This document shows, piece by piece, positions 45,717 to 53,765 of a DNA stretch of 64,000 bases. The first letter of the stretch is position 1; the number at the start of each line of letters is the position of its first letter. Below the pieces are notes generated by a model, which was given only the letters and a program-made list of their open reading frames with translations, did not search any database and was not told the DNA's origin. The position numbers were made by a program, and so were the translations under genes. Origin of the DNA: Thermocrinis minervae (GTDB taxonomy: Bacteria; Aquificota; Aquificia; Aquificales; Aquificaceae); contig NZ_LT670846.1 of the NCBI RefSeq assembly GCF_900142435.1, forward strand, positions 1,206,750-1,270,749, given 5' to 3'.

Positions 45717-46802
45717 ATGAAGAGAGCTATACTAGCCTTAGAAGACGGAAGCTACTTCGTAGGGTACTCCTTCGGCGCTGAAGGAGAAACGGGAGGAGAG
45801 GTGGTCTTTAACACCTCTATGACAGGTTACCAAGAGATCCTCACAGACCCATCCTACAGAGGTCAAATAGTGGTAATGACCTACACCCATATAGGTAACT
45901 ACGGAGTAAACGACGAGGATGTGGAATCAAACAAGGTTCAGGTAAACGGTTTTGTAGTCAAAGAGTGTTCCAAACACTACAGTAACTGGAGAGCCAAGAA
46001 GAGTCTTGATGAGTATCTTAAGGAATACGGAGTTGTTGGAATAGAAGGAGTAGACACAAGAGCCATAGTCAAGAGGATAAGGCAGAAAGGAGCCATGAAG
46101 GGTATCATCTCCACTGTGGACCTTGATCCCGCAAGCCTAATAAGGAAGGCAAGAAGTCTCCCTGACATTTCGGAGCTGAACCTAGTAGAGGAGGTAGCTA
46201 CAAAGGAAGAGTATTACTGGGATCACGGAGTGGAAAACCACGAAGGTCCTCTGATAGCTGTGGTGGACTTTGGAGTAAAGTACAACATACTGAGAAGCTT
46301 GGTAAGTAGAGGAGCCAGAGTTGTAGTAGTACCACCTTACGGCGCTGTGGAGAGGATAAGAAGGATAAACCCCGATGGCATATTCCTTTCCAACGGACCT
46401 GGTGATCCCCAAAGGGTAGTAGAAGGCATAAGGCTCGTTAGAGCCTTCATGGAAAAAAAGGCCATAATGGGCATATGTTTAGGTCATCAGATAATAGGCC
46501 TTGCCCTAGGTGGAAAAACATACAAGCTAAAGTTTGGACACCACGGTGGCAACCATCCCGTCAAGGATCTAAGGACTGGCACCATACACATAACGGCGCA
46601 GAACCATAACTACGCCGTGGACCCAGACAGCCTTAAGGATGTACAGATAACCCATATAAACCTTCTGGATAACACTCTAGAAGGTTTCAAACACGAACAC
46701 CTTCCCATCTTTTGTGTACAGTTTCACCCAGAAGCCTCCCCTGGCCCTCACGATGCCCTTGGCATCTTTGAAGAGTTTGTAAACCTCTGTCGTGCTGGAT
46801 AG
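45717..46802 (+). CDS. carA: carbamoyl-phosphate synthase small chain
   Basis: 361-aa glutamine amidotransferase subunit that feeds ammonia to CarB for arginine and pyrimidine synthesis. Triad glutaminase motif GICLGHQIIGLALGG holds the nucleophile Cys near residue 255; FHPEASPGPHD holds the catalytic His and Glu. N-terminal CPSase domain begins MKRAILALEDGSYF. Located 15 kb from carB1. No SD is clear; TAAAAT lies about 11 nt before the ATG, which may be a promoter between tRNA-Ser and carA. Overlaps ftsI by 11 bp. Confidence 0.97.
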   Translation: MKRAILALEDGSYFVGYSFGAEGETGGEVVFNTSMTGYQEILTDPSYRGQIVVMTYTHIGNYGVNDEDVESNKVQVNGFVVKECSKHYSNWRAKKSLDEYLKEYGVVGIEGVDTRAIVKRIRQKGAMKGIISTVDLDPASLIRKARSLPDISELNLVEEVATKEEYYWDHGVENHEGPLIAVVDFGVKYNILRSLVSRGARVVVVPPYGAVERIRRINPDGIFLSNGPGDPQRVVEGIRLVRAFMEKKAIMGICLGHQIIGLALGGKTYKLKFGHHGGNHPVKDLRTGTIHITAQNHNYAVDPDSLKDVQITHINLLDNTLEGFKHEHLPIFCVQFHPEASPGPHDALGIFEEFVNLCRAG

Positions 46803-48480
46803 GGTCCTCTCCACCAGAATAAAGCTCGTAGCCTTTCTCTTCCTTCTCGGTTTCTTTGTAGTCCTAGCTAGAGTTGTACAACTACAGATAGTGGAAAGGG
46901 AATACTACGTAGAGAAGGTAATAGAAAAGCTTCCAAAGGCAAGCCTTATAAAGATACAAACCTACAGAGCAGCCATAAAGGACAGAAACGGAAAGATACT
47001 AGCCGTAAGTGTACCCACCATATCTATCTTTGCTTTTCCAGAACATGTACAAGAGAAAGAAGAACTAGCAAGACGACTTAGCTTCATAGAAGGTCTAAGA
47101 GAAGAAGACATCTTGAAAGCCCTTAACTCAAATAAGAAGTTTGTCTGGCTTGCTAGGAACGTGGATAAGTCTTACATAAACTACATAAGGAAGGTAATAC
47201 AGGATACCTCTAACACGGATGCAGTAGGCATACAAGAGGATTTCAAAAGATACTATCCACATGGAACAATGGCCAGCAACCTTTTAGGTTTTGTGGGTGC
47301 GGATGGCAACGGTTTGGAAGGACTAGAGTACAAGTTTGACAATCTCCTAAAGGGGAAAGAGATAAAGAAGCTCGTGTACGTGGGTAGGCTCTCTTACGAG
47401 CCTGTTGACCTGCAAGACACCCTTAAGCCAGACCTTCAGATAACCCTGGATTTTGGACTACAGACAATAGTTGAAAACATCCGCGACAGCATAGTACAAA
47501 AATGGAAGCCAAGAAGAGTTGCCATAATGGTAATGGATCTACAAAATGGCGACATCTTAGCTATGACTACATACCCCTACTACAATCCAAACGAATTTGA
47601 CAAGGTGCCAGACTCTTACAGAAAGAATTACGTAGTAACAGACTTATTTGAACCAGGTTCTGTAATGAAACCCTTCTTCATAGGCATGGCTTTGGACCGT
47701 AGATACGTATCTGAAAACTTCGGAGTGGATACGTCCAGAGGTAAGATAGAGGTCTACGGTAGGTACGTCAAAGACGTGCATCCATCAGGCTATCTGACGC
47801 TTGACAAAATACTCATAAAGTCTTCCAACATAGGGACCATAAGCGTAGCCAGGAGCTTATCTAGTAAAGACGTAGAAGAACTCCTGGAGAAGTTTCACCT
47901 GACACAGACTTTTGGTATACTACCAGGTGAAGCAAAGCCAAGACTACCTAGCTTTAAATACCCTGCCAACATACTCTACGCGAGCATAGGTCAAGGTCTT
48001 TCCTTTAACCTTCTTAACATCTGTGTAGCTTTTGGAGGACTAGCTACCAATAGGATAGTAAAACCGCGCATACTGCTTTCCGATAGACCCGAAGTTCTAT
48101 CACAGAATATGTTCAAAGAGGAAACCCTAAGGTGGTTACACAGAACCCTTATAAGGGTTGTAGAAGAAGGAACGGCCACACTTGCAAGGTCAGACTACTT
48201 TACTATAGCTGGCAAGACAGGCACATCACAGAAGTTTGACTTTAGACTAAACATGTACTCAAGGGAGAAGGTGGTGACCTACTTTGTAGGGTACTTCCCA
48301 GCTACAGCTCCTAGGTTTGTAGCAGGAATACTCGTAGACGAACCTAAAGGAGAGGGAGTCTACGGCGGTACAGTGGCGGCACCGTACTTTAAAGAGCTCG
48401 TGGAGAGGACAGCCTTTTACTACAGGCTAGAACCCGACAAGAGAGGCCAAAGATTTTCTTACATCGGGAGGAAGGAGTAG
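46792..48480 (+). CDS. ftsI: class B penicillin-binding protein, FtsI-like peptidoglycan transpeptidase
   Basis: 562-aa inner-membrane enzyme with one N-terminal membrane helix (about 11-27), a PBP dimerisation domain (about 50-200) and the transpeptidase domain. Active-site motifs: SxxK as SVMK (S290), SxN as SSN (344-346) and KTGT (K475). Cross-links septal peptidoglycan. The start is GTG 46792, within the end of carA. No cell-division cluster adjoins, so FtsI is assigned by motif order; a PBP2-type elongation enzyme is less likely given the length. Its 3' end overlaps bioD by 54 bp. Confidence 0.9.
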   Translation: MLDRVLSTRIKLVAFLFLLGFFVVLARVVQLQIVEREYYVEKVIEKLPKASLIKIQTYRAAIKDRNGKILAVSVPTISIFAFPEHVQEKEELARRLSFIEGLREEDILKALNSNKKFVWLARNVDKSYINYIRKVIQDTSNTDAVGIQEDFKRYYPHGTMASNLLGFVGADGNGLEGLEYKFDNLLKGKEIKKLVYVGRLSYEPVDLQDTLKPDLQITLDFGLQTIVENIRDSIVQKWKPRRVAIMVMDLQNGDILAMTTYPYYNPNEFDKVPDSYRKNYVVTDLFEPGSVMKPFFIGMALDRRYVSENFGVDTSRGKIEVYGRYVKDVHPSGYLTLDKILIKSSNIGTISVARSLSSKDVEELLEKFHLTQTFGILPGEAKPRLPSFKYPANILYASIGQGLSFNLLNICVAFGGLATNRIVKPRILLSDRPEVLSQNMFKEETLRWLHRTLIRVVEEGTATLARSDYFTIAGKTGTSQKFDFRLNMYSREKVVTYFVGYFPATAPRFVAGILVDEPKGEGVYGGTVAAPYFKELVERTAFYYRLEPDKRGQRFSYIGRKE

Positions 48481-49080
48481 ACCCTCAATCCGTGGTATGC
48501 AAAAGGGTTCTATCCCAGTCCTTTCCTTTATTATGAGGGGGTTTGTCTTCTCGGAAATGTCCTTGCCCTCAAACCCATTCATGACTATACCCACTAGGTC
48601 TATACCCTTTGACCTTATGTAGTAATAGCTTAGGTATGTGTGGTTTAGAGTACCTAGGACGGCCCTAGCTACCAAGAGGATAGGAAGATTTAAGTCTCTT
48701 GCAAGATCTGCATAGTCGTAATCCTTCTTTATAGGTACAGCTACACCTCCAGCTCCTTCCACTATCAGAAACTCGTACCTCTTTTGAAGTTCCCAAAACC
48801 TCTCCTTAAGCTCAGAAAGGTCAAAGTCTTTACCCTCCTCTAGTATGCCAGCGTAAGGGGAAAGGGGTAGCTTGTATGTGAAAAAGACAGCTTCTTCCAC
48901 AGGCTGACCTGTTACGGAACAGACAAGGCTTCCGTCCGCGGGAACTTCCCTTACATCAGTCTCTATGGGCTTGTAGTAACCTACCCTTACTCCCATCTCC
49001 TTCAACGCATAGGCGAGGTTGTAAGAGATAAAGGTCTTGCCTACACCCGTATCTGTTGCGGTTATAAGCACCGCTCTCAT
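48427..49080 (-). CDS. bioD: dethiobiotin synthetase
   Basis: 217-aa P-loop enzyme closing the ureido ring of dethiobiotin with CO2 and ATP. ATDTGVGKTFISYNLAYAL (residues 8-26) is the modified P-loop; YYKPIETDV follows near 40; VEGAGGVAVPI near 108 is typical. With bioF (11253) it shows biotin synthesis, spread over two loci. Its last 18 codons overlap the end of ftsI on the other strand; both reading frames look genuine. Overlaps the FliJ/MotE-like gene by 4 bp. Confidence 0.95.
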   Translation of the reverse strand: MRAVLITATDTGVGKTFISYNLAYALKEMGVRVGYYKPIETDVREVPADGSLVCSVTGQPVEEAVFFTYKLPLSPYAGILEEGKDFDLSELKERFWELQKRYEFLIVEGAGGVAVPIKKDYDYADLARDLNLPILLVARAVLGTLNHTYLSYYYIRSKGIDLVGIVMNGFEGKDISEKTNPLIIKERTGIEPFCIPRIEGLLLPPDVRKSLASLVGF

Positions 49081-49880
49081 TCGCTCTTACTCCTTGCCAT
49101 TATCTTAGAGACCTCGGCGGCCTTCTGCGGGTCCATGGATTGTAGTATCTGAGCAGCCTGTCTCTCTTTGAGTCTGAGGAGTATTTTAGCAGCGATGTTT
49201 GGGTCCATGTGGTTCATCACATTTCCCGCCTCATCTGGATCGGCTTTGTTGAATATGGCCACGAGCTTTTCCAGGTTCTTGTCCTCCACTTTGTTAACCT
49301 CTTCCCTCTTCTGTCTACTACTTTCCAGCCTTTTCCTTTCCTCTTCTATTCTTTTGAGCTTTAGCTCCAGCTCCTTAGTCATAGACTCCAAAGTTTTGTT
49401 TACCTGGTTTTCTCTCTGTTCTTTTATCTTCTTTGACAGGGCACTCTCTCCGAAGGAAATGATCGGTAGGAAAACACACACAAACAGCAGTCTTTTCAGC
49501 AGGTCCATGTAAGAGCTGTTCTGCAGATCTATTGCCGTACCCCTCTTGCGTATGTCCTCCACTTCCTTTTCTTGTAGTATCTCCAACTTCTTCGTGTATG
49601 TGTATACATCCTTTAGCTTTTCCCTCAGTGTATCCACCTTAGCGGATAGCTGTAGGTACTCCTTGTTTAATCTCTCTCTTTGAGACAGTAGAGATCTGTA
49701 CTTTATCAGTCCTTCCGAGGTGAAAGACTCTTTAAGGCTGGCATCTACTTCCTCTAACATGATGTCTGTTTGACGTATTTCTTCAAGCAGCTTGTTGCCT
49801 ATACTCTCTAGACGTTTTATCTCCTCCTGAATGTGGTCTTTTTCCTTTTCCTTTAGTCGTATGATCCTTAGGAACTTCAC
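49077..49880 (-). CDS. FliJ-like/MotE-like fusion protein (flagellar export and stator chaperone type)
   Basis: 267-aa protein in two parts. Residues 1-115 are a Lys/Glu-rich coiled coil like FliJ, the flagellar export stalk. Residues 125-144 are a hydrophobic segment that looks like a signal peptide (MDLLKRLLFVCVFLPIISFG), followed by another coiled coil and a MgtE-N-like module (VAIFNKADPDEAGNVMNHM, then MDPNIAAKILLRLKERQAAQIL) as in MotE. Normally these are separate, adjacent genes; here there is no stop between them. An internal ATG (49508) has no good ribosome site. The GTG start follows TATAAT by 8 nt. Function by similarity only; no other flagellar gene is in the window. Confidence 0.72.
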   Translation of the reverse strand: MKFLRIIRLKEKEKDHIQEEIKRLESIGNKLLEEIRQTDIMLEEVDASLKESFTSEGLIKYRSLLSQRERLNKEYLQLSAKVDTLREKLKDVYTYTKKLEILQEKEVEDIRKRGTAIDLQNSSYMDLLKRLLFVCVFLPIISFGESALSKKIKEQRENQVNKTLESMTKELELKLKRIEEERKRLESSRQKREEVNKVEDKNLEKLVAIFNKADPDEAGNVMNHMDPNIAAKILLRLKERQAAQILQSMDPQKAAEVSKIMARSKSE

Positions 49881-49897
49881 AGGATAAAATTATAGTG
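49881..49897. promoter_or_regulatory. overlapping divergent promoters, FliJ/MotE-like gene and prenyl synthase
   Basis: 17-bp spacer holding TATAAT on the minus strand (49889-49894), 8 nt from the GTG start, and TAAAAT on the plus strand (49885-49890), 7 nt from the ATG at 49898. The hexamers overlap and no ribosome site exists on either side, so both genes are likely leaderless and mutually exclusive. Confidence 0.55.
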
Positions 49898-50800
49898 ATG
49901 ATCACCATCAGAGATTTAGACAGAGCTCTTCTTGAATATCTGGGGGCAGACGTAGAAGATGTGGCTAATGTAGCCCAGTACATAATCTCTGCAGGTGGCA
50001 AAAGGATAAGGCCAACGTTCTTCTTCTTGATAACCCAAATGCTTGAAGGAGATCAGGAGAAGGTTTTACCCCTTTGCGTAGGTATAGAGTACATACACGT
50101 GGCTTCACTTCTGCACGATGATGTAGTGGATGGTGCTCAAACAAGGAGGGGTAAAAAATCGGCCAACCTGGTGTTTGGCAACGGTGTTTCTGTGCTAGGT
50201 GGAGACTACATGTATGCTAGAGCTCTTTGGCTCTACAGCAAGTTTGGAAACATGGAAAGCATAAGGATACTAAGCCAAGCTGTCATGGATATGTCACAAG
50301 CTCAGGTGCTTGAACTCAAGAGTATAGGCAAGCTCATAGACGAGGAGACTTACTTTAGGATAATAGACGGTAAGACAGCATCCCTCTTTGGTGCTACCTT
50401 TTCCATAGCTTCACTCATGGCAGGCAGGGAAGACTATGAGGACTTTTACCAAGTTGGTATGGCCGTAGGGAGGGCCTTTCAGCTCATGGACGATGCCCTT
50501 GATTACGTAGGATCAGAGGACAAGCTAGGGAAGCCTGTGGCAAATGATCTGAGGGAAGGCAAATGTACATACCCCCTTATTAGCATACTTGGGTTCTTGG
50601 ACGTTAAAAGTGTGCAAGAGGCCTTTATGTCAAAGGATGTGGAGTGGTTAAGGAAAAAAGTTATAGAACTTGGAGGTGTGGAGAAGACTAAGGAAAGAGC
50701 ACGCCAGGAGATAGAAAAGGCTTTGAACTTCTTTAGGAATTTTGAAAACTCGGAAGAGGTAGTAAAGCTTATAATAACAGTTGTTGAAAGGGACTTTTGA
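49898..50800 (+). CDS. polyprenyl diphosphate synthase (trans-isoprenyl, medium/long chain)
   Basis: 300-aa head-to-tail prenyltransferase. First Asp-rich motif DDVVD (74-78) in SLLHDDVVD and second DDALD (198-202) in FQLMDDALDY, with GGKRIRPTFFFL near 33. Small residues before the first motif suggest a long chain product (octaprenyl-class), fitting the quinone side chain of the futalosine pathway. ATG 49898 is chosen over the GTG one codon earlier because the TAAAAT -10 sits 7 nt upstream. The tRNA-Leu and murJ follow. Confidence 0.92.
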   Translation: MITIRDLDRALLEYLGADVEDVANVAQYIISAGGKRIRPTFFFLITQMLEGDQEKVLPLCVGIEYIHVASLLHDDVVDGAQTRRGKKSANLVFGNGVSVLGGDYMYARALWLYSKFGNMESIRILSQAVMDMSQAQVLELKSIGKLIDEETYFRIIDGKTASLFGATFSIASLMAGREDYEDFYQVGMAVGRAFQLMDDALDYVGSEDKLGKPVANDLREGKCTYPLISILGFLDVKSVQEAFMSKDVEWLRKKVIELGGVEKTKERARQEIEKALNFFRNFENSEEVVKLIITVVERDF

Positions 50801-50819
50801 TGCTATAATTATATTAACA

Positions 50820-50906
50820 GCCGGAGTGGCGGAATTGGCAGACGCGCTGTCTTGAGGGGGCAGTGCCCGAAAGGGCGTGCGGGTTCGACTCCCGCCTCCG
50901 GCACCA
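50820..50906 (+). tRNA. tRNA-Leu (GAG)
   Basis: 87-nt class II tRNA including encoded CCA. Acceptor GCCGGAG/CTCCGGC with discriminator A, anticodon loop TTGAGGG, long variable arm GTGCCCGAAAGGGCGT, T loop GGTTCGACTC. TATAAT (50804-50809) lies exactly 10 nt before the 5' G, so it may be transcribed with little or no 5' leader. murJ begins 7 nt after the CCA. Confidence 0.96.
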
Positions 50907-50913
50907 TGTTATC

Positions 50914-52371
50914 ATGAACCTCATAAAGCACGGCCTTGCCTTTTCCATAGGCACCCTCATAAGCAGGGTTTTAGGTTACGTCAGAGATGCAACCATAGCT
51001 TACTTCTTTGGTTCAAGCCGCGTAACGGACGCTTTTTTTATTGCCTTCAGGATACCAAACACCTTAAGGAGACTGTTGGGAGAAGGTGGTTTCAACGCAG
51101 CTTTTATACCTATATACGCTAAGGTCATGAAGGAAAACAGAGAAAAGGGATTTCTGTCATCTGTGTTTACCTACTACACCCTCATATCCCTATTTGTCAC
51201 TCTGCTTGGGATAGCTTTTGCTCCATGGGTGGTGAGTATCATAGCTCCAGGTATAAAGGGAAGGGATTACTACGAGCTTACCGTTTTTTTTACAAGGTGG
51301 GTTTTTTCCTATCTTTTCTTTATAGGTCTTAGCAGCTTCTTTATGGGTGTTCTCAACGTAAGGGGAGTCTTCTTCATTCCGGCCTTTGCTCAGGCCGTTT
51401 ACAATTTCGCCTTTTCTTTGATAGTGGCCACTACCACACACATGTTTGGTTATGTATCCCTCATAGTAGGCACCCTTGTGGGTGGATTCTTACAGCTTAT
51501 GGTTCATCTTCCTTACCTGTTCACTAAGAAGGTGAAACTCGGAGTGTCCTTTAAGCTTTACGAGGAGGAAAAGGAACTCCTCAAAAGGTTGGGACCGGCC
51601 TTACTCGGCTTTGGTGTTGCCCAGCTTTCCTTTTTCATAGACACCTTTTTAGCTTCCTTCCTAAAGGTTGGGTCTGTCTCGTACCTGTACTACGCCAACA
51701 GGATATTCCAGCTTCCTCTAGGTGCTGTATCTGTAGGTATGGCCAATTCTCTACTGTCCGCACTTTCTTTGGGTGAGGACAAGAAGAGCAGGACTACCCT
51801 AGCCGTAAGGTTTATAGTCATCATATCCCTTCCGGCCAGCTTGGGTATGATGCTTATCTCTGAAGAGATAGTATCATTGCTTTACGGCAGAGGTAGGTTT
51901 ACTCCTGAGGACGTACACACTACGGCCAAGGTCCTTTCAGCATATAGCTTGGGACTTCTGTTCTTCTCACTGCAAAAGCTACTTAGTGCCACCTTTTTCG
52001 CAGAAGGAGATACTAAGACACCAGTAAAAAGTTTGACGATCTCAATACTCGTAGAAGGTCTTAGTGCTTCCATTTATGCCTTTGTTCTAGGCATGGGTGT
52101 TGTAGGGCTTGCTCTGGGAACTTCCACCTCTTCCTTGGCGGGCTTTGTCTATCTCCTAGGAAAAAGAAAAAGAGGGTACATAGAGTTTAGAGAGGTAATC
52201 TCCTCCATATACAAAAGCGCAGTCGCGTGCGGCCTCATGGCCGCCTTCCTATACGTGTTCCACTTTCACACGCTACTGCGTATCCTAACAGCCGCCTTAG
52301 TCTACTTCCTTACCCTCCTCCTTCTAAGGGAGGATATGCTAGTTAGCTTGCTTAAGAAGCTTTGGCGCTAA
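50914..52371 (+). CDS. murJ: lipid II flippase MurJ (MviN family)
   Basis: 485-aa inner-membrane MOP-family protein with about 14 hydrophobic segments. N-terminal hallmark GTLISRVLGYVRDATIAYFFG (about 13-33), then DAFFIAFRIPNTLRRLLGEGGFNAAFIPIY with conserved Arg residues of the lipid II cavity. It flips lipid II for peptidoglycan synthesis. I reject an upstream GTG (50863), which lies in the tRNA gene. The ATG is 7 nt after tRNA-Leu CCA with no SD, so the mRNA 5' end probably comes from tRNA 3' processing. Overlaps rpsT by 20 bp. Confidence 0.93.
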   Translation: MNLIKHGLAFSIGTLISRVLGYVRDATIAYFFGSSRVTDAFFIAFRIPNTLRRLLGEGGFNAAFIPIYAKVMKENREKGFLSSVFTYYTLISLFVTLLGIAFAPWVVSIIAPGIKGRDYYELTVFFTRWVFSYLFFIGLSSFFMGVLNVRGVFFIPAFAQAVYNFAFSLIVATTTHMFGYVSLIVGTLVGGFLQLMVHLPYLFTKKVKLGVSFKLYEEEKELLKRLGPALLGFGVAQLSFFIDTFLASFLKVGSVSYLYYANRIFQLPLGAVSVGMANSLLSALSLGEDKKSRTTLAVRFIVIISLPASLGMMLISEEIVSLLYGRGRFTPEDVHTTAKVLSAYSLGLLFFSLQKLLSATFFAEGDTKTPVKSLTISILVEGLSASIYAFVLGMGVVGLALGTSTSSLAGFVYLLGKRKRGYIEFREVISSIYKSAVACGLMAAFLYVFHFHTLLRILTAALVYFLTLLLLREDMLVSLLKKLWR

Positions 52372-52630
52372 GAGCCTTGTTTAGAAGTTTGTAAACTCTA
52401 GACACTCTTCTTGCAGCCTCTCTTTTCGTTATAACGCCTTTGCTTGCAGTGTGCTGTATTATGGACACAACCTCAGGCAGGAAGTTTTTAGCTTCATCCA
52501 ACTTTCCTTCTTCTACTAACTTCCTAAACTTCTTTATGTACGTCCTCATCCTAGAAAGATGCATCCTGTTTCTTTCCCTTCTTCTGGCATCTCTCCTCAT
52601 ACGCTTTGCAGCTTGTCTCGTGTTGGGCAT
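52352..52630 (-). CDS. rpsT: 30S ribosomal protein S20
   Basis: 92-aa S20, a helix-rich 16S rRNA-binding protein. MPNTRQAAKRMRRDARRRERNR at the start and GVITKREAARRVSRVYKLLNKA at the end are typical. A GGAGG site sits 9 nt before the ATG. It is preceded on the same strand by four tRNA genes and is probably cotranscribed with them. Its 3' end overlaps murJ by 20 bp. Confidence 0.97.
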   Translation of the reverse strand: MPNTRQAAKRMRRDARRRERNRMHLSRMRTYIKKFRKLVEEGKLDEAKNFLPEVVSIIQHTASKGVITKREAARRVSRVYKLLNKALSAKAS

Positions 52631-52671
52631 GCCTAAACCTCCGTGAGGTAATTTTCTTTATTCTTTGGTCT

Positions 52672-52743
52672 AGGCGACGGGCGGACTCGAACCGCCGTAA
52701 AAGGGATTTGCAGTCCCTCGCCTAGCCTCTCGGCCACGTCGCC
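52672..52743 (-). tRNA. tRNA-Cys (GCA)
   Basis: 72-nt cloverleaf; acceptor GGCGACG/CGTCGCC, discriminator U as expected for Cys tRNA, anticodon loop CTGCAAA, T loop GGTTCGAGTC. CCA not encoded. Last of the four-tRNA array, 41 bp before rpsT. Confidence 0.95.
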
Positions 52744-52753
52744 TAAAATAAAA

Positions 52754-52825
52754 AGCGGGCGACGGGACTCGAACCCGCGACCTGCTGCTTGGAAGGCAGC
52801 TGCTCTACCACTGAGCTACGCCCGC
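52754..52825 (-). tRNA. tRNA-Gly (UCC)
   Basis: 72-nt cloverleaf; acceptor GCGGGCG/CGCCCGC with discriminator U, anticodon loop CTTCCAA, T loop GGTTCGAGTC. CCA not encoded. Its 5' nucleotide directly abuts the CCA end of tRNA-Tyr, with no spacer. Confidence 0.95.
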
Positions 52826-52912
52826 TGGTGGAGGGGGCAGGATTCGAACCTGCGCAGGGCGGAGCCCGGGGGATTTACAGTCCCCTGCCTTTGGCCGCTC
52901 GGCCACCCCTCC
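52826..52912 (-). tRNA. tRNA-Tyr (GUA)
   Basis: 87-nt class II tRNA including an encoded CCA. Acceptor GGAGGGG/CCCCTCC, discriminator A, anticodon loop CTGTAAA, long variable arm, T loop GGTTCGAATC. Immediately adjacent to tRNA-Gly (52825). Confidence 0.95.
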
Positions 52913-52928
52913 AAACCACATCGCCAAC

Positions 52929-53001
52929 AGCTGGCGGTGGGACTTGAACCCACGACCGCGGGATTACAAATCCCGCGCTCTGCCCACTGAGCTACGCCAG
53001 C
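52929..53001 (-). tRNA. tRNA-Thr (UGU)
   Basis: 73-nt cloverleaf; acceptor GCTGGCG/CGCCAGC with discriminator U, anticodon loop TTTGTAA, T loop GGTTCAAGTC. CCA not encoded. First of the array Thr-Tyr-Gly-Cys-rpsT. The second tRNA-Thr of the window, at 37948, has anticodon CGU. Confidence 0.95.
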
Positions 53002-53063
53002 TTACATTATATATATTTTATCACCTCCCTAAAGTGAGGTCAACCTACCTTAAAATCTTTACC
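53002..53063. promoter_or_regulatory. divergent promoter, tRNA array / hisA
   Basis: On the plus strand TAAAAT (53051-53056) lies 7 nt before the hisA ATG with no SD, a leaderless pattern. On the minus strand an AT-rich block TAAAATATATATAAT (about 53006-53020) precedes tRNA-Thr by only a few bases; the upstream part of this block is the more likely -10. Confidence 0.5.
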
Positions 53064-53765
53064 ATGAAGGACTTTATCATACCAGCCATAGACATAAAGG
53101 AAGGACAGGTGGTAAGACTCTTCAAGGGTGACTTTGATAAGATCAAAAGATACTCAAGATCTCCAGAGGAGATGGCCATGATATACGCAGACGCTGGGAT
53201 AAGAAGAATACACGTAGTGGACTTAGACGGATCCCTGGAGGGAGTGCCAGTAAACCTAGAAAGCATACGGAACATTAGAAGGGTGTTCAACGGTATAGTA
53301 CAGGTAGGCGGTGGTATAAGGTCCTTAAAGACTGTAGATATCCTCTTTGAAGAGGGTATAGACTACGTAGTCATAGGGACGCTTGCTATCAAAAATCCTG
53401 AAGAGTTTACCAAAATAGTAAACATCTACCCACATAGGGTTATCCTATCTGTAGATTCCAAGAAGGGAAGGGTAGCTATAGGCGGTTGGAAGGAGGAAAG
53501 CTCTCTAACACCCCAAGAGCTTGCCAGCATGTACGATAAGCTTCCCATATGGGGATACCTCTACACAGACATAGAGAGGGATGGTACTCTAAAGGGTGTC
53601 AGGGTAGATATATACAGAGAGTTTAAAGAGTACACTCAAAAGCCCGTGCTTGCCTCTGGAGGTGTAGCCTCTATGGAGGATGTGAAGGCACTCATGTGCT
53701 GCGCTGACGGTGTGGTGGTAGGCAAAGCCATCTACGAAGGCCTGATAGATATATTTAGGTTATGA
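53064..53765 (+). CDS. hisA: phosphoribosyl-ProFAR isomerase
   Basis: 233-aa TIM-barrel Amadori isomerase of histidine synthesis. Seen: FIIPAIDIKEGQVVRLFKGD (catalytic Asp8-type), HVVDLDGSLEG, VQVGGGIRSL, the second catalytic Asp in LYTDIERDGTLKG and VLASGGVAS. A longer open frame to 52944 runs back into tRNA-Thr and is rejected; ATG 53064 gives the normal length. Overlaps hemH as TTATGA. Confidence 0.97.
   Translation: MKDFIIPAIDIKEGQVVRLFKGDFDKIKRYSRSPEEMAMIYADAGIRRIHVVDLDGSLEGVPVNLESIRNIRRVFNGIVQVGGGIRSLKTVDILFEEGIDYVVIGTLAIKNPEEFTKIVNIYPHRVILSVDSKKGRVAIGGWKEESSLTPQELASMYDKLPIWGYLYTDIERDGTLKGVRVDIYREFKEYTQKPVLASGGVASMEDVKALMCCADGVVVGKAIYEGLIDIFRL

Noticed and set aside
50863-50913. Upstream extension of murJ
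   Set aside because: It lies inside tRNA-Leu; ATG 50914 matches the normal MurJ N-terminus.
52944-53063. Upstream extension of hisA
   Set aside because: It reads the complement of tRNA-Thr; the HisA fold starts at ATG 53064, which has its own promoter-like hexamer.
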